Source of the DNA: Maniola hyperantus
Lineage: Eukaryota; Arthropoda; Insecta; Lepidoptera; Nymphalidae
Assembly: GCF_902806685.2 (NCBI RefSeq)
Contig: NC_048560.1
Span: 784,492-848,491 of the forward strand
Direction of reading: 5' to 3'
DNA length: 64,000 nt
Shown here: one piece after another, positions 1-10,315 of the stretch
Layout of the letters: each line of letters opens with the position of its first letter
How positions within the stretch are numbered: the stretch's first letter is position 1
Translations under genes and position numbers: made by a program
The notes under the pieces: model-generated
The model's database searches: none
What the model was told of the DNA's origin: nothing
What the model saw: the letters and a program-made list of their open reading frames with translations, nothing else

Positions 1-4
1 GATA

Positions 5-324
5 CAAGTTAGCCCTTGACTGCAATCTCACCTGGTGGTAAGTGATGATGCAGTCTAAGATGATAGCGGGCTAATCTGGAAGGGGTATGGCAGTTTTTAT
101 TAAACGCATACCCCTTTGGTTTCTACACGGCATCGTACCGGAACGCTAAATCGCTTGGCGGCACGGCTTTGCCGGTAGGGTGGTAACTACCCACGGCCGA
201 AGCTTCCCACCAGACCAGACCAGAAATTTAGAAATTATAAAATTCCAAACCCCTGCCAGGAATCGAACCCGGGACCTCCCACTATTAAGACCACAGCGCT
301 CACCACTGCGCCAGGGAGGTCGTC
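5..324 (-). mobile_element. SINE-A, near full length
   Basis: On the minus strand this begins GACGACCTCCCTGGCGCAGT, which contains a pol III A box (TGGCGCAGTGG), followed by a B box GGTTCGATTCC. It runs through a long non-tRNA body to CTTGACTGCAATCTCACC near the 3' end. The same family recurs at 4125, 10517, 13270, 32405 and 42013. It is a tRNA-derived SINE of the lepidopteran kind, with no protein product. Confidence 0.8.
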
Positions 325-705
325 AAATTATTATCTACATTGCACCCATGCGAAGCCGGGGCGGCTCGCTAGTTTCGTACAACACTCAGTCGCTCGGCGG
401 CACAGTTTTGCGGGTATTTTTCACCGGCGAAACCCACTGCAATAGAAATGGGCTATCTATCAAAATCACAGTTCAAGACAGCACCACCGAGTGTAAGAAA
501 TACGAAAGACTTAGAACGAATGTAATGTAACGAGTCTATCGGAGTTAGATCGATGCAAGATTGATTGATGATTGCATAGAGCGGCTATCATTAATTAGAT
601 CTTTTATCCTGCGCGGACTTTTGTCTCATTTTGTACCCAACTGAGTTTCGTGTGTCAGAATAATATAGGCATGTTAGGCTTCCGTAGTTATTTTAGTCAT
701 TATTT

Positions 706-1024
706 CATCATCATCATCATGATCAACCCATCGCCGGCTCACTACAGAGCACGGGTCTCCTCTCAGACTGAGAAGGGTTTTGGCCATAGTCTACCACGTT
801 GGCCATGTGCGGATTGGTAGACTTCACATACCTTTGAGAACTTCATGGAGAACTCTCAGGCATGCAGGTTTCCTCACGATGTTTTCCTTCACCGGTAAAG
901 CAAGTGATATTTAATTAACTAAAACGCACATAACTCCCAAAAGTTTGAGGTGCGTGCCCGGGATCGAACCCCTGACCTCCAATAATTAGAAGGCAGACGT
1001 CCTAACCACTAGGCTATCACAGCT
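706..1024 (-). mobile_element. SINE-B, full length
   Basis: On the minus strand the head is AAGCTGTGATAGCCTAGTGG, an A box, followed by GGTTCGATCCCGG, a B box. The body contains CCTGCATGCCTGAGAGTTCTC and ends GGGTTGATCATGATGATGAT. This is the commonest tRNA-type SINE in the window and resembles Metulj-like lepidopteran SINEs; the family name is inferred from memory. Confidence 0.82.
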
Positions 1025-1089
1025 TGATTAAGTCATTATTTATTAAACGGTAATTGTTCCAGAATTTTATAATGATTTAACTATTTGTA

Positions 1090-1250
1090 GGTCCCGCAAA
1101 TTGCTAATGCGCGTGGCCACCATTTTAGTGACGTCAGCACTAAACTGAAGTTTCGAGCTGATGGTATATTTTATTTCGGCTGACGTCAAAATGACGTCAT
1201 TTCGGTGTTAATGAGACATGGTTCCAGCGCACTAGCAATTTGCAGAACTT
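1090..1250. mobile_element. MITE with CAAATTGCTA terminal inverted repeats
   Basis: The left end GTCCCGCAAATTGCTAATGC is matched by the reverse complement of the right end, AAGTTCTGCAAATTGCTAGT. The inside is rich in TGACGTCA motifs. It has no coding capacity and is a short non-autonomous DNA transposon of unknown superfamily. Confidence 0.6.
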
Positions 1251-1312
1251 ATAAAAACAATATGATTTGTAAAAAGTAAGATAAAAAAGAAACATTATGA
1301 ACTTATTAACCA

Positions 1313-1575
1313 CTAGTGACCCGCCCGGGCTTCGCACGGGTAGCTTATTAGGTACAATTTTAGTAGAGATCTCTAATTTTTTTGAAAAAAAAAGTCTTTG
1401 ATTTTTCGGAATAAAAAGTAGCCTATGTCCTGCAGGGGTTGAATTATCAAAATCCTTTCTTAGCGGATGCCTACGTCGTAATAGCTATTTGCATGCCAAA
1501 TTTCAGCCCGATCCGTCCAATAGTTTGAGCTGTGCATTGATAGATCAGTCAGTCAGTCACTTTTTCCTTTTTTGG
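1313..1575 (-). mobile_element. Helitron mosaic, 3' end leftmost
   Basis: The minus-strand 3' terminus reads ACCCGTGCGAAGCCCGGGCG then GGTCACTAG. The interior joins a Hel-1-like stretch (AAAAAGTAGCCTATGTCC) to a Hel-2-like stretch ending in the (GACT)n track near 1545. The switch between families inside one element suggests a recombinant or nested copy. Confidence 0.55.
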
Positions 1576-1599
1576 GTTTCGTAGCCAAATGGCAAAAAA

Positions 1600-1970
1600 C
1601 GGTACCATAATAGATTCGTCATGACTGTCTGTCTGTCCGTCCATATGTCACAGCAAAATTTTTTTTTTTATCAAACCCATACGTGTGGGGTATTTATGAA
1701 TAGGTCTTCAAAAATGATATTGGGGTTTCTAATATAATTTTTTTCTAAACTGAATAGCTTGCGCTTCCAAAGTGGTGAAAGGTGTGGTCCCCCCCCCCCC
1801 TGTCACTTCTAAAATAAGAGAATGATAAAACATTAAAAAATCAAACTTCCTCCGAAAATTGGTTTGCACGAGATCTAGTAAATAGTTTTTGATTTATCAT
1901 GCACAATGTCGATAAAATACGATTGTAGTACGGAACCCTCAGTGCGCGAGTCTGATTCGCACTTGGCCAG
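1600..1970 (-). repeat. Rep-L interspersed repeat
   Basis: The minus strand begins AACTGGCCAAGTGCGAATCA and continues GAGGGTTCCGTACTACAATCG, the opening of a widespread lepidopteran repeat. A poly-C run (about 1789-1800) lies inside. Related copies are at 28255, 32205, 49210 and 54545. Confidence 0.55.
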
Positions 1971-2349
1971 TTTTTATTAAATTTAGATATTGGTATGGAT
2001 TAAGTATGGAGTGGGTACTGAGTATGAATTTACTTAGCCTATTTAATTCAGAGTTAGTTATAAAGAAAATGAAATTTGAATGACCTCTCTTGATTCGTAA
2101 TGGAGTCTGTTTGATGTGTATAATTATTTTGCCAGTTAGATAGCTTTTATCTCTCCATTGAGATCATGGAGAGCCCTTTTAATTAATCTAATAATTAATT
2201 AGTCGAGTTAGTTTCGTCAGTTAATTTAATTAACAAGTTATTATTATTAATTAATTATTTAAGGGTGCTTCAACTAGCAATTGTGAATCGGTATTTTGTG
2301 ATCAATAGACTTCTTATGTAGGTGAATAGCGCTCTTCAGTAGTCTTTGT

Positions 2350-2600
2350 ATGGTAATAAATAAATAAATAAATAAAAATCTTTTTTATTCGTATAAACTT
2401 TTACAGGTACTAACGAATAGTCGGATGCATCTACCACTGGTTCGGAATGCCTTTCCTACCGAGAAGAACCAGCAAGAAACTCGGCGGTTGCTCTTTTCAA
2501 ATATTTGATATAGGTACAAGATTATGCCATGTATAAAATAGTATTTGTAGTCTTGTGCGTTGCTGGAACGAGCTGCAGGTCAAATCCACGCTCTTTTATC
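2350..2600 (-). mobile_element. LINE 3' end fragment
   Basis: On the plus strand this opens with (AAAT)n, the reverse complement of a LINE tail, followed by CTACCACTGGTTCGGAATGC and AGAAACTCGGCGGTTGCTC. It looks like a 5'-truncated CR1/Jockey-type LINE 3' UTR. A diverged relative of the CAAGAAACTC segment is at about 4690-4760. Confidence 0.5.
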
Positions 2601-2678
2601 ATTTAGATAATCTTCAATTGTGTAATATGCTTTTTTCAGGAGCATATTTTTAATAGATTTTTTAACTACTACTAGGTA

Positions 2679-2898
2679 CTAGCTGATGCCTGCGACTTCG
2701 TACGCGTGGATTTAGATTATTAAAGTTCCCATGGGAACTCCTTGATTTCTCGGGATTAAAAGTTGTTCTTCAATGGGTATAGTTTAAGACCTGGAGAGTG
2801 ACATAGGCTACATACTTTTTATCCCGGAAAATTGAAGAGTTCCCACGGGATTTTGAAAAGTCTAAATCCACGCGTACGAAGTCGTGGGCATCAGCTAG
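2679..2898. mobile_element. Hel-1 foldback with two outward 3' ends
   Basis: The left edge reads CTAGCTGATGCCTGCGACTT and the right edge reads GTCGTGGGCATCAGCTAG, so both edges are Helitron 3' termini facing outward. The two halves are diverged inverted copies of the same 3' region. An ordinary Hel-1 has only one such end. Confidence 0.65.
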
Positions 2899-3196
2899 TC
2901 TCTATATATAAAAATGAATCGCTGAATGTGTTGCTAAGCGCAAATCTCGAGAACAGCAGAACCGATTTCGCTAATTCTTTTTTATAATATTCCTTGAAGT
3001 ACGAGGATGATTCTTGCGAAGAGAAAATTTCATGAAAAAATCTAAAACAACACTTTTCTATATTCCCATACAAAAGATTCGTAATAATACTTAACAGTCA
3101 ATTTGAGCCTTAAAACTATACCATAAAGTTAGTGGAGGGGTTCCGGGAAGGCAAAACAATTGAGTGACATTTAAGGCGGTTCGCCGGGTCAGCTAG
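2899..3196 (+). mobile_element. Hel-3 Helitron
   Basis: Starts TCTCTATATATAAAAATGAA directly after the previous element and ends GCCGGGTCAGCTAG then T. It contains the family motif CTCGAGAACAGCAGAACCGA and a private insertion at about 3035-3165. Confidence 0.65.
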
Positions 3197-3513
3197 TATA
3201 AATATAAATATGGCTCAAGCAGAAGAAGCGACGGCACGTGTCCATCGACAAACACCGAGCAAGTGTGTATGCACCTTTAGACTGTAAACGGCCGCGATTC
3301 AGCGCGGCTTATGAATTTCAAACGAGCCCCTTTTGTTGCTGAAAGCTATTTCAGACCAGATGGAAAAACACTTGACTCTCTCACGCCGTCGTCATTCGTC
3401 GCGGTTAAGTCGTCTGCATAGTAATTTTTTGAGTTCCGTCGTCAAAAGGGGTCGTAATAATTTAGGTTCCACGCAAACTATTTTTATTTTTATTTTTTAT
3501 TATTTTATTATTT

Positions 3514-3760
3514 ACTAACTTATGCCCGCGACTTCGTCCGCGTGGCCAACACAAATTTCAAACCCCTATTTTACCCTAAGGGGTAAATTTAATTAAAGGG
3601 GGGGGGGGGGTTGAATTTTTAATAATCTTTTCTTAGCGGATATCTACGTCATAACTATCTGCATGCCAAATTTCAGCCTGATCCGTCCAGTAGTTTGATC
3701 TGTTTGTTGATAGATCTGTCAGTCAGTCAGTTACCTTTCCTTTTATATGTATATCTAGAC
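3514..3760 (-). mobile_element. Hel-2 Helitron
   Basis: The minus-strand 3' end lies on the left (ACTAACTTATGCCCGCGACT), with the (GACT)n tract at 3717-3733. A G run at about 3598-3610 sits where other copies have the A/T-rich CCCCTTAGGGG segment. Confidence 0.65.
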
Positions 3761-3929
3761 TAGCTAAGCTTTAATGGTGAAAGAAGACAATTCGAGTAAA
3801 CCTGCATGCCTGAGACACACGAGTATATCTACTCATGTGCCTGAGAGTTCTCCAATAAGTCATTAAATTACCTAAATTTATGTCGCTGGGATTTGAACCC
3901 GAGACTATATATATAATAGACTTGGCGAG

Positions 3930-4075
3930 GTTTGCATGTTAGCACCATTTCGCCAGAGACAAACAAGAGTGATTAGGCACCTTCTAGGCAAACGCGTCCC
4001 ATCTTAGGCCACATCATCACTTTCCATCAGGTGTGATCGTGGTCAAGCGTGCGCCTATAACGAATAAAGAAAAAA
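3930..4075 (+). mobile_element. CR1-like LINE tail fragment
   Basis: Contains AGGCACCTTCTAGGCAAACG, then CATCACTTTCCATCAGGTGT, and ends GCGCCTATAACGAATAAAG plus poly-A. It corresponds to the end of ORF2 and the tail of the family at 23465. Confidence 0.5.
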
Positions 4076-4124
4076 AAAAAGACACAGTGACAATTTCTGG
4101 GGCCGGATATGTTTAATGTTTGTA

Positions 4125-4330
4125 TAATGGGAGACTACGGCCGTGGCTAGTTACCACCCTACAGACCAAGCCGTGCCGCCAAGCGATTTAACGTTCCGGT
4201 ACGATACCTTGTAGAAATCGACGGGGTTAATAAAACTGCAATGTCACTTCCAAGTTAGCCGGCTTCCATCTTAAACTGCGTCATCACTTGCCACCAGGTG
4301 AGATTGCATTCAACCGCTTACTCGTAATGT
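4125..4330 (+). mobile_element. SINE-A, 5'-truncated
   Basis: Matches the SINE-A body from GGCCGTGGCTAGTTACCACC to CACCAGGTGAGATTGCA; the tRNA head is missing. Confidence 0.65.
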
Positions 4331-4566
4331 ACTTAATTTTTAAAAAAATCTTTTCAAAATTATCTCGTTTCGTCTTTGTGGGAAAAAGTGGCGCAAAAAT
4401 GAATTAATCAAAAGCCTTGCAACGCATTTTAAATTGAAACGGTTAACTTGTTAAAATTTCGCTCCTTTTGATATTTAAATTTTAAGCACCTTACAAATGG
4501 GCAGTAATTTTAAAATCTTCACTCGCGATGTTTTATTTATGATCCTCTCCTCCTCGTACCTGTTAA

Positions 4567-5111
4567 AGGTCTTCGCACACTACACAGACTCGACGCCAAG
4601 TGCCAACTACACTCCGACTCGACTCTAATCTAAATTTATTTTCTTCATGTAAGACAACTAGTCTCTCTTATTGTAAGTGTGACTCTACCATCGGTTAGGT
4701 ATACAGTTTCCACTAAATAGAGCTGGCAAGAAACTCAACAGTTGCTCTTTTTATATCATAAAAAGTTACAATATGTAATAATACAACTATCATTTTAGTT
4801 TATAGTTAAATAGTGACACTTCCGTTACTTATATTATTTCTGCTACACACTTTTTTGGAGAGTGTCTAGTTTTTTATAATTCACGGCATACTCAAAATCG
4901 TGTTATTTATATTGTGTTCCTTATGGTGAAATTTCTAGACTTTTGAATTTGTATGACACGTGGACTACGCGTCATACAAATTATAAACTTCATCTTTAAC
5001 TAAATGTTGAAAATTCCACCGTAAAGAGCACGATATGAAGCTCACATTTTCATGCTTTACTAGTCGAGTCGGAGTGGAGTCGACGTTGAAGCTGTGTAAT
5101 GTGCGAAGACC
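4567..5111. mobile_element. 545-bp DNA transposon with ~55-bp TIRs and TTAA flanks
   Basis: The left end AGGTCTTCGCACACTACACA is matched by the right end, whose reverse complement is GGTCTTCGCACATTACACAG. The similarity continues to the CACTCCGACTCGACT motif at the inner edge. TTAA flanks both ends (4563-4566 and 5112-5115), which would suit a piggyBac-like or Kolobok-like target. A second, inner inverted repeat surrounds about 4906-5035, and a LINE-like CAAGAAACTC segment lies inside. There is no transposase. Confidence 0.6.
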
Positions 5112-5115
5112 TTAA

Positions 5116-6390
5116 CTCTCCTACCTTCCTGCATACGGGTTACGTCCACAGAACTCAATAATGTAATAGAAATGGCATCGCTGTCTTCAATATCGGCTGT
5201 TCGCTGCACATATCATTATTACTACAGCTCACGACTGTTAGAGAAGTTCCAAAACGAGGCTTCGACGTCACTGGCAGGCGTCGACATATTATGTTAGTAA
5301 ATTTGTCGCAAGTAGCCCTATTTTTCTATGAATCACGTCACCATAGCCTAATATTTGACATATCGTCGATTTAGGATCAAACCGAGAGTTCCCTTTAGTT
5401 CGCTTTGTTATAACAATCTCAAATTGTTGTGATTGGCTAAGTTTTACCAGCTAGCATGATTGGCTACGGAATCCCACCTTACTGCTGCAACTGCAAGCGA
5501 AGAAGTCTATTTTTACAATAATGTGAGTGTTTCACTTGACATTTGTTATACCATTTCTATGTCGTGACTCCTTTCCATTAATCACATAATGGCAGGAGTT
5601 TTCTTGGGATAGTGATGCCAAGCATATGCCAATGCCGCATACAACTCGCTAAGATGACGAGATTTCGATCCTTAGGTTTTACAGTTATTATCACATGTTA
5701 GTGATAGGTAATAACCGGCACCGACGGCTTAACGTGCTCTCCGAGACACTAATTCTATACCGATTCTGAATTCCGTGGTTAAGTTTCGCCAGAGGGTAGG
5801 CATTAAAAATTTACCGCCGGTAGGTATCCCACCTATTGCAGTGAACCAGTAAGGCGTACTGCTGATTAAAGTTTTGTTCATCGATTTTTAGTGTACTCGA
5901 ACAGTGCCTAGAGTGCCCTACTTACTAAGCCTCCGTTGTCCGTCCATCAGTTTGTCTGTACTTCGTTATAGAGAGTAGAAATTTTCACAGAACGTGAAGG
6001 TATTTATTTTGCCGCTATGACCAAGAAATAATAAATATTTAGACAGCAGCGCTGTGTGAACTGAATTGCACTTTATTCAAAATAGTTAGATAGCCCACTG
6101 AGATTTTTGTCTCTATCATTTGTATGGGATTACGTAACAGAGAGAGAGATCGCTATAATTTCCACGGATAGTATTAGTGTAACAAACTTTAATTTGAATT
6201 CAGATTCCAATTCCAAACCACAAATGAATCGCATTGCGGTTGAACAATAATTACAGTCGTAATTTTAAACATATTACAATTGTTTAAAACTAAAATCGTT
6301 CTCGTGTAATCGGCCTTAATCTCCGGCCGGTTGCACCGAGTTTAAAGTACAGATAAATTACGTGGCGTTGGGCTCGAGGGAGTATTTTAT
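5116..6390. other. Mostly unique noncoding DNA
   Basis: No coding region, tRNA or clear element was recognised. A fragment around 5718-5765 (GACGGCTTAACGTGCTCTCC) matches the repeat at 60850-61055, and 5910-6000 resembles the Rep-L interior (TTGTCCGTCCATC, TTTTCACAGAACGTG). Confidence 0.5.
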
Positions 6391-6438
6391 ATTTGTAAAC
6401 AACAGTATAACCCTGTGGTTATACTGTTGTTTACAAAT
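6391..6438. repeat. Perfect 22-bp hairpin with 4-nt loop
   Basis: The arm 6391-6412 (ends ...CAGTATAACC) is the exact reverse complement of 6417-6438 (starts GGTTATACTG...). The loop is CTGT. The perfect pairing suggests recent origin or an active constraint; no element name is assigned. Confidence 0.8.
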
Positions 6439-6755
6439 GCATGACGTCAGAGCACAGATAATCTATCGGCCAAACATGGCCGACAGTGTTTTCACCTGTC
6501 TAAGAAAAATATTTTTTTAAATTAAAGTTTTACGGTTTTTAGGGCGCAAAAAAATATAGTGTTAATTTTTTTGATATAATAGGACAAATATTAACCATTT
6601 AAGACCAACTTAAAAAAATTGTCAAGTAGCCTATTACCTGCTGCTAAATGGGGATCACGTATCACATACTATCACATTGTAACACAGAGGATTCAACCTC
6701 AAGAGTACACATATACAAGGTTTTGCATGAAAACAAAAACGTAAAATGTTGGCGG

Positions 6756-6900
6756 GGGACATCCCACCACCTCCCATGGCCCCACCAATCTTGCGGTTAT
6801 ATGGGCCGAAGCGCGGGAGAGCACCCGTTCGGTACTTGCTCGGGGGCTCTTTCCCGGGGCGCCTTCTTGACTCTCTACAAATTCTTTCTCTCTGATGTCC
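6756..6900 (-). mobile_element. Inverted copy of R1-type LINE 3' region
   Basis: Its reverse complement matches 7368-7510, sharing GTCAAGAAGGCGCCCCGGGA, GAGCAAGTACCGAACGGG and GGTGGGGCCATGGGAGGTGG. It lies immediately upstream of, and opposite in orientation to, the LINE coding fragment at 6950. Confidence 0.75.
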
Positions 6901-6949
6901 CCATGAGTCTTTTCCCTTTTCTGGGGCAGACGTACACAATACACAGATC

Positions 6950-7334
6950 CCCGCGGTCCACCTGGGTCGCGCTGGACTACGAGACCTCACAGATCCTCAT
7001 CGGACACGGCTGTTTCCGGGCGCGCCTGCATAGGATGACGTTGTGCGAAAGCCCGGCGTGCGAGTGCGGCTTTGGCGACGAGGATAGGCACCATGTGCTG
7101 TGGGAGTGTCCCCTCTATGAGGACTTGCGAGTGACGATGTTGGATGGGATCGTACGCGGGGAAGCGGGGCCGGTCTTCTACACGGACCTCGTCTCATCGG
7201 CGGGGAACTACAACCGGCTACGGGAATTCGCGCACCATTGGCATAAGAGGCGAAGCAGCTCGGAGCGTGCAGGTGCCAGGCCGGCACCACGGAGGAGCAG
7301 CAGCGGAGATCACAGCTGTATTAGTGACGTCTAG
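6950..7334 (+). pseudogene. R1-clade-like LINE ORF2 C-terminus (fragment)
   Basis: The open frame ending at the TAG of 7332-7334 includes ALDYETSQILIGHGCFRARL and then CECGFGDEDRHHVLWECPLY. The second motif is the C-x-C-x(8)-H-x(4)-C type zinc knuckle found after the reverse transcriptase of R1-like LINEs, where a TGHG motif usually precedes it. Endonuclease and reverse transcriptase domains are absent, so this is a 5'-truncated remnant. The frame runs upstream to an ATG at 6648, but the part before about 6950 reads through an inverted LINE 3' UTR and is not genuine. No host function is expected. Confidence 0.7.
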
Positions 7335-7510
7335 CCCCCAAGGGGGGAGGGTGAGCATAAGGGACAAGGAAGAGACAAAATAATTTGTAGGGAGTCAAGA
7401 AGGCGCCCCGGGAAAATGCCAAGAGCAAGTACCGAACGGGCGCCCTCCCGCGATTCGGCCCATATAACCGAGAGGTTGGTGGGGCCATGGGAGGTGGAGG
7501 GTTGTCCCTG
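7335..7510 (+). mobile_element. LINE 3' UTR following the ORF2 remnant
   Basis: The G-rich segment after the stop codon (CCCCCAAGGGGGGAGGGTGA) continues to the block duplicated in inverse at 6756-6900. GC content is far above that of the surrounding AT-rich DNA, as is usual for R1-type elements. Confidence 0.6.
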
Positions 7511-8280
7511 GAGATCCCCGCGGTCCGGATCCTTCCTCATACACCTACTGGTCCACGATCACGGTCCGAGCTGTTCCGCCTTTTGTGCCAGTGCCGCACC
7601 ATCGCGCGTCTGACGTTCCCGCTTCGTAGTCGCTATGATTGCGCAGGTTTGGTCGATGTTTTATTGTCGAGCATATAAAATATTCAATACAGCATTTCGA
7701 TTTTATGATTTTTCGCTGTACAGCAATTTTCACGTAGGTATATTGGATTTTATCTATTTTATATTTTTGACAAACGTTTTAATATTAACTATTAAAATAT
7801 TCACGTCACATTGACTGTAGTATATTGAAATAAGTTTTAAAGCAGACGATGTAAAAATTTAAATTGTGAACAGATTTGAATATTATTATTTGAAATATCT
7901 ATTCTATTTTTTCTATTTAAAACTTTTTATCAAAACTGAAAGGCTTTAAATAAATTATCACGATAAAAATATTCGACAGAATTTGAATGCGTTATGTAGG
8001 TATTTATGATTTATGAATTTTAAATTGTGAATAAATCTATACCTACTAATACCGGGTGTAACCAGAACGCTAGCAAAAACGTAGCGTTATTGTTATACTA
8101 CCTAAACACAATCCAATACGAATAACCATTTGCCACATTTTATAGTTTTAGTGACTTAGTATTGTTCAACCCTGCAATGTATAACGTGCAAAAATCGGGT
8201 CAATGCCCCACCTACGACGCGGCATTGACTTCAAATGGCCTACTTACGTAACGTTCATTGACCTCTGAGAATATTTTATA
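7511..8280. other. No gene recognised
   Basis: The first 170 bp are GC-rich and repeat the 14-mer GATCCCCGCGGTCC also present at 6946-6959, so they are probably another LINE piece. From 7680 on the DNA is AT-rich and unique in the window. Confidence 0.45.
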
Positions 8281-8495
8281 CTAGCTAATGCCCGCGACTT
8301 TGTCCGCGTGGACTACACAAATTTCAAAAACCTATTTCACCCCCTTAGGGGTTGAATTTTCAAAAATCCTTTCTTAGCGGATGCCTACGTCATAATAGCT
8401 ATTTGCATGCCAAATTTCAGGCCGATCCGTCCAGTAGTTTGAGCTGTGCGTTGATAGATCAGTCAGTCAGTCACCTTTTCCTTTTATATATTTAA
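8280..8495 (-). mobile_element. Hel-2 Helitron
   Basis: The left (3') end is ACTAGCTAATGCCCGCGACT and the right (5') end is TTTCCTTTTATATATTTAAGA. The (GACT)n tract is short. Confidence 0.7.
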
Positions 8496-8825
8496 GATGA
8501 AGTTATTCACACTTGTCGGAAACCGATTTTGTGTCTGAATGGACTGCTACTGGAACATCAAGTGATAAACGACAAACGACAAGTGGGAACGGGGGTTACT
8601 GTTTCAAATATTCACAAGGGTTGTTTATTATATCAAACTGTTTGTGAACCCTTTTTCCAACCCTGTCCATTATTAAGGGTGCGCTAGTACGTACCACTTG
8701 CGGGTTGCGGATGACCGCGGGATTCGAATTAGATTGGCTTAAAACTGATACTTTATTTACAGTATTATAGCCGCCGGACCTGCCCTGATTCGGTGGGGCG
8801 GGATTTCTAATATTCCCATCTTACC

Positions 8826-8950
8826 GCCGTACTCAGAGTCGCTAATCGTTACTTAAGATTGAGTTAAAACGAGACAGATTTATGTGAGAGATATAGCTCT
8901 GTCTCGTTTAACTCAATCTTAAGTAACGATTAAGCGACTCTGAGTACGGC
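8826..8950. mobile_element. Foldback MITE, 53-bp arms
   Basis: Arms 8826-8878 and 8898-8950 are reverse complements apart from two single-base indels. Outer ends are GCCGTACTCAGAGTCGCT and AGCGACTCTGAGTACGGC; the loop is about 19 nt. It would fold into one long hairpin when transcribed. Confidence 0.75.
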
Positions 8951-8989
8951 GCTAGTGAAGGTCTAGGTCATAAAAGAGAACTTACATGT

Positions 8990-9093
8990 AAAATCTCAAG
9001 TGTCTAAATCGGTTGAACGAATGGGCTGTGAAAGTCTAGCAGACAGACAAATAGACAGACACACTTTCGCATTTATAATAATTAGTATGGATT
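8990..9093 (-). mobile_element. Hel-1, 5' part only
   Basis: CTAAATCGGTTGAACGAATG, the (ACAG)n tract and TTTCGCATTTATAATAATTA are the 5' half of Hel-1 in reverse. The 3' half is missing. Confidence 0.6.
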
Positions 9094-9401
9094 TAATAAT
9101 TTTTTAAATAAATTATTCATTTTAATGTGTAATATTTATCTTAATATAAAAGTTTTTCTTTCCCTTAAATATTCGTATGCGTGATTTATATATATTAAGA
9201 AAGTTTCATAATTGGTTTTTGAAGGAACTTTTTCTATCAGACAAGACCACTTCTTGTCTTGGCTTAAAATGAGAAACAGGAGGGCGCTAAACGAGTCCCG
9301 GTCCGTTGTCGTGGACTTTCGTTCGGATTATGGATTTAGGCTCGGCATTCACGACGCGTTTAATTGATAAGTTTTGATTTTAAATCAACTTTTTCTCTCA
9401 A

Positions 9402-9644
9402 TCTATATATATAAAAGGAAAAGGTGACTGACTGACTGACTGACTGAATGACTGACTGACTGACTGATCTATCAATGCACAGCTCAAACTACTGGACGGA
9501 TCGGGCTGAAATTTGGCATGTAGATAGCTATTATGACGTAGGCATCCGCTAAGAAAGGATTTTTGAAAATTCAACTCCTAAGGGGGTGAAATAGGGTTTT
9601 GAAATTTTGTAGTCCACGCGGACGAAGTCCCGAGCATAAGCTAG
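9402..9644 (+). mobile_element. Hel-2 Helitron, full length
   Basis: Inserted between A and T: it starts TCTATATATATAAAAGGAAA and ends GAGCATAAGCTAG followed by T. It carries (GACT)n near its 5' end and the GC-rich terminal hairpin. Confidence 0.8.
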
Positions 9645-9649
9645 TCTAA

Positions 9650-9862
9650 ATATAAAAATGTACTTCGTCCGCGTCGACCACACAAATTTCAAACCCCTAT
9701 ATTTCCTCCTTAGTAATTGAATTTTCAAAAATCCTTTCTTAGCGATGTCTATGTCATAATAGCTATCTGCATGCCAAATTTCAGCCCGATCCGTCCATTA
9801 GTTTGAACTGTGCGTTGATAGATCAGTCAGTCAGTCACCTTTTCTTTTTATATATTATTACG
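9650..9862 (-). mobile_element. Hel-2 Helitron
   Basis: Reverse copy a few bases from the previous one; the 3' CTAG end is lost on the left. The two lie tail to tail. Confidence 0.65.
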
Positions 9863-9887
9863 ATTTAGATTGATTAACTTAAAGTAC

Positions 9888-10132
9888 CCTTCAGTACCCT
9901 TATTATAAATGCGAAAGTGTGTTTGTTTGTTGATTTGTCCTTCTATCACGTCGCAACGGTGCAACGGATTGACGTGAATTTTTTGCATGGGTATAGATAA
10001 AGACCCATTCTCGACGTGTTTTGGAGTGTCATAACTCATAGGCTACTTTTTATCTCGGAAAATCAAAGAGTTCCCACGGGATTTTTAAAAAACCTAATTC
10101 CACGCGGATGAAGTCGCGGGCATCAGCTAGTT
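9888..10132 (+). mobile_element. Hel-1 Helitron
   Basis: The 5' region ACCCTTATTATAAATGCGAA is the GTTTGTTTG sub-variety, and the 3' end is GCGGGCATCAGCTAG then T. Confidence 0.75.
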
Positions 10133-10315
10133 ATTATTATAATATAGTGTCTCAGGTTTATAAGTGAAGCCCTATCAACGCTCCTACCTCTTTACCCGAA
10201 GAACGATTAATGCTAAGCGTTAACCTTGTTACATTAACGAGATTAAACGTTAACAAGTTATAATATTGATACTCGCTAGCTATAACACATCCATCATCAT
10301 AATTTTTTTATTATT

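Noticed and set aside
180..530. 116-codon open frame
   Set aside because: It reads through a SINE-A and a Helitron end; no domain.
930..1024. tRNA gene-like A and B boxes here and at other SINE heads
   Set aside because: No complete cloverleaf; the head is always followed by the same SINE body, so these are SINE promoters, not tRNA genes.
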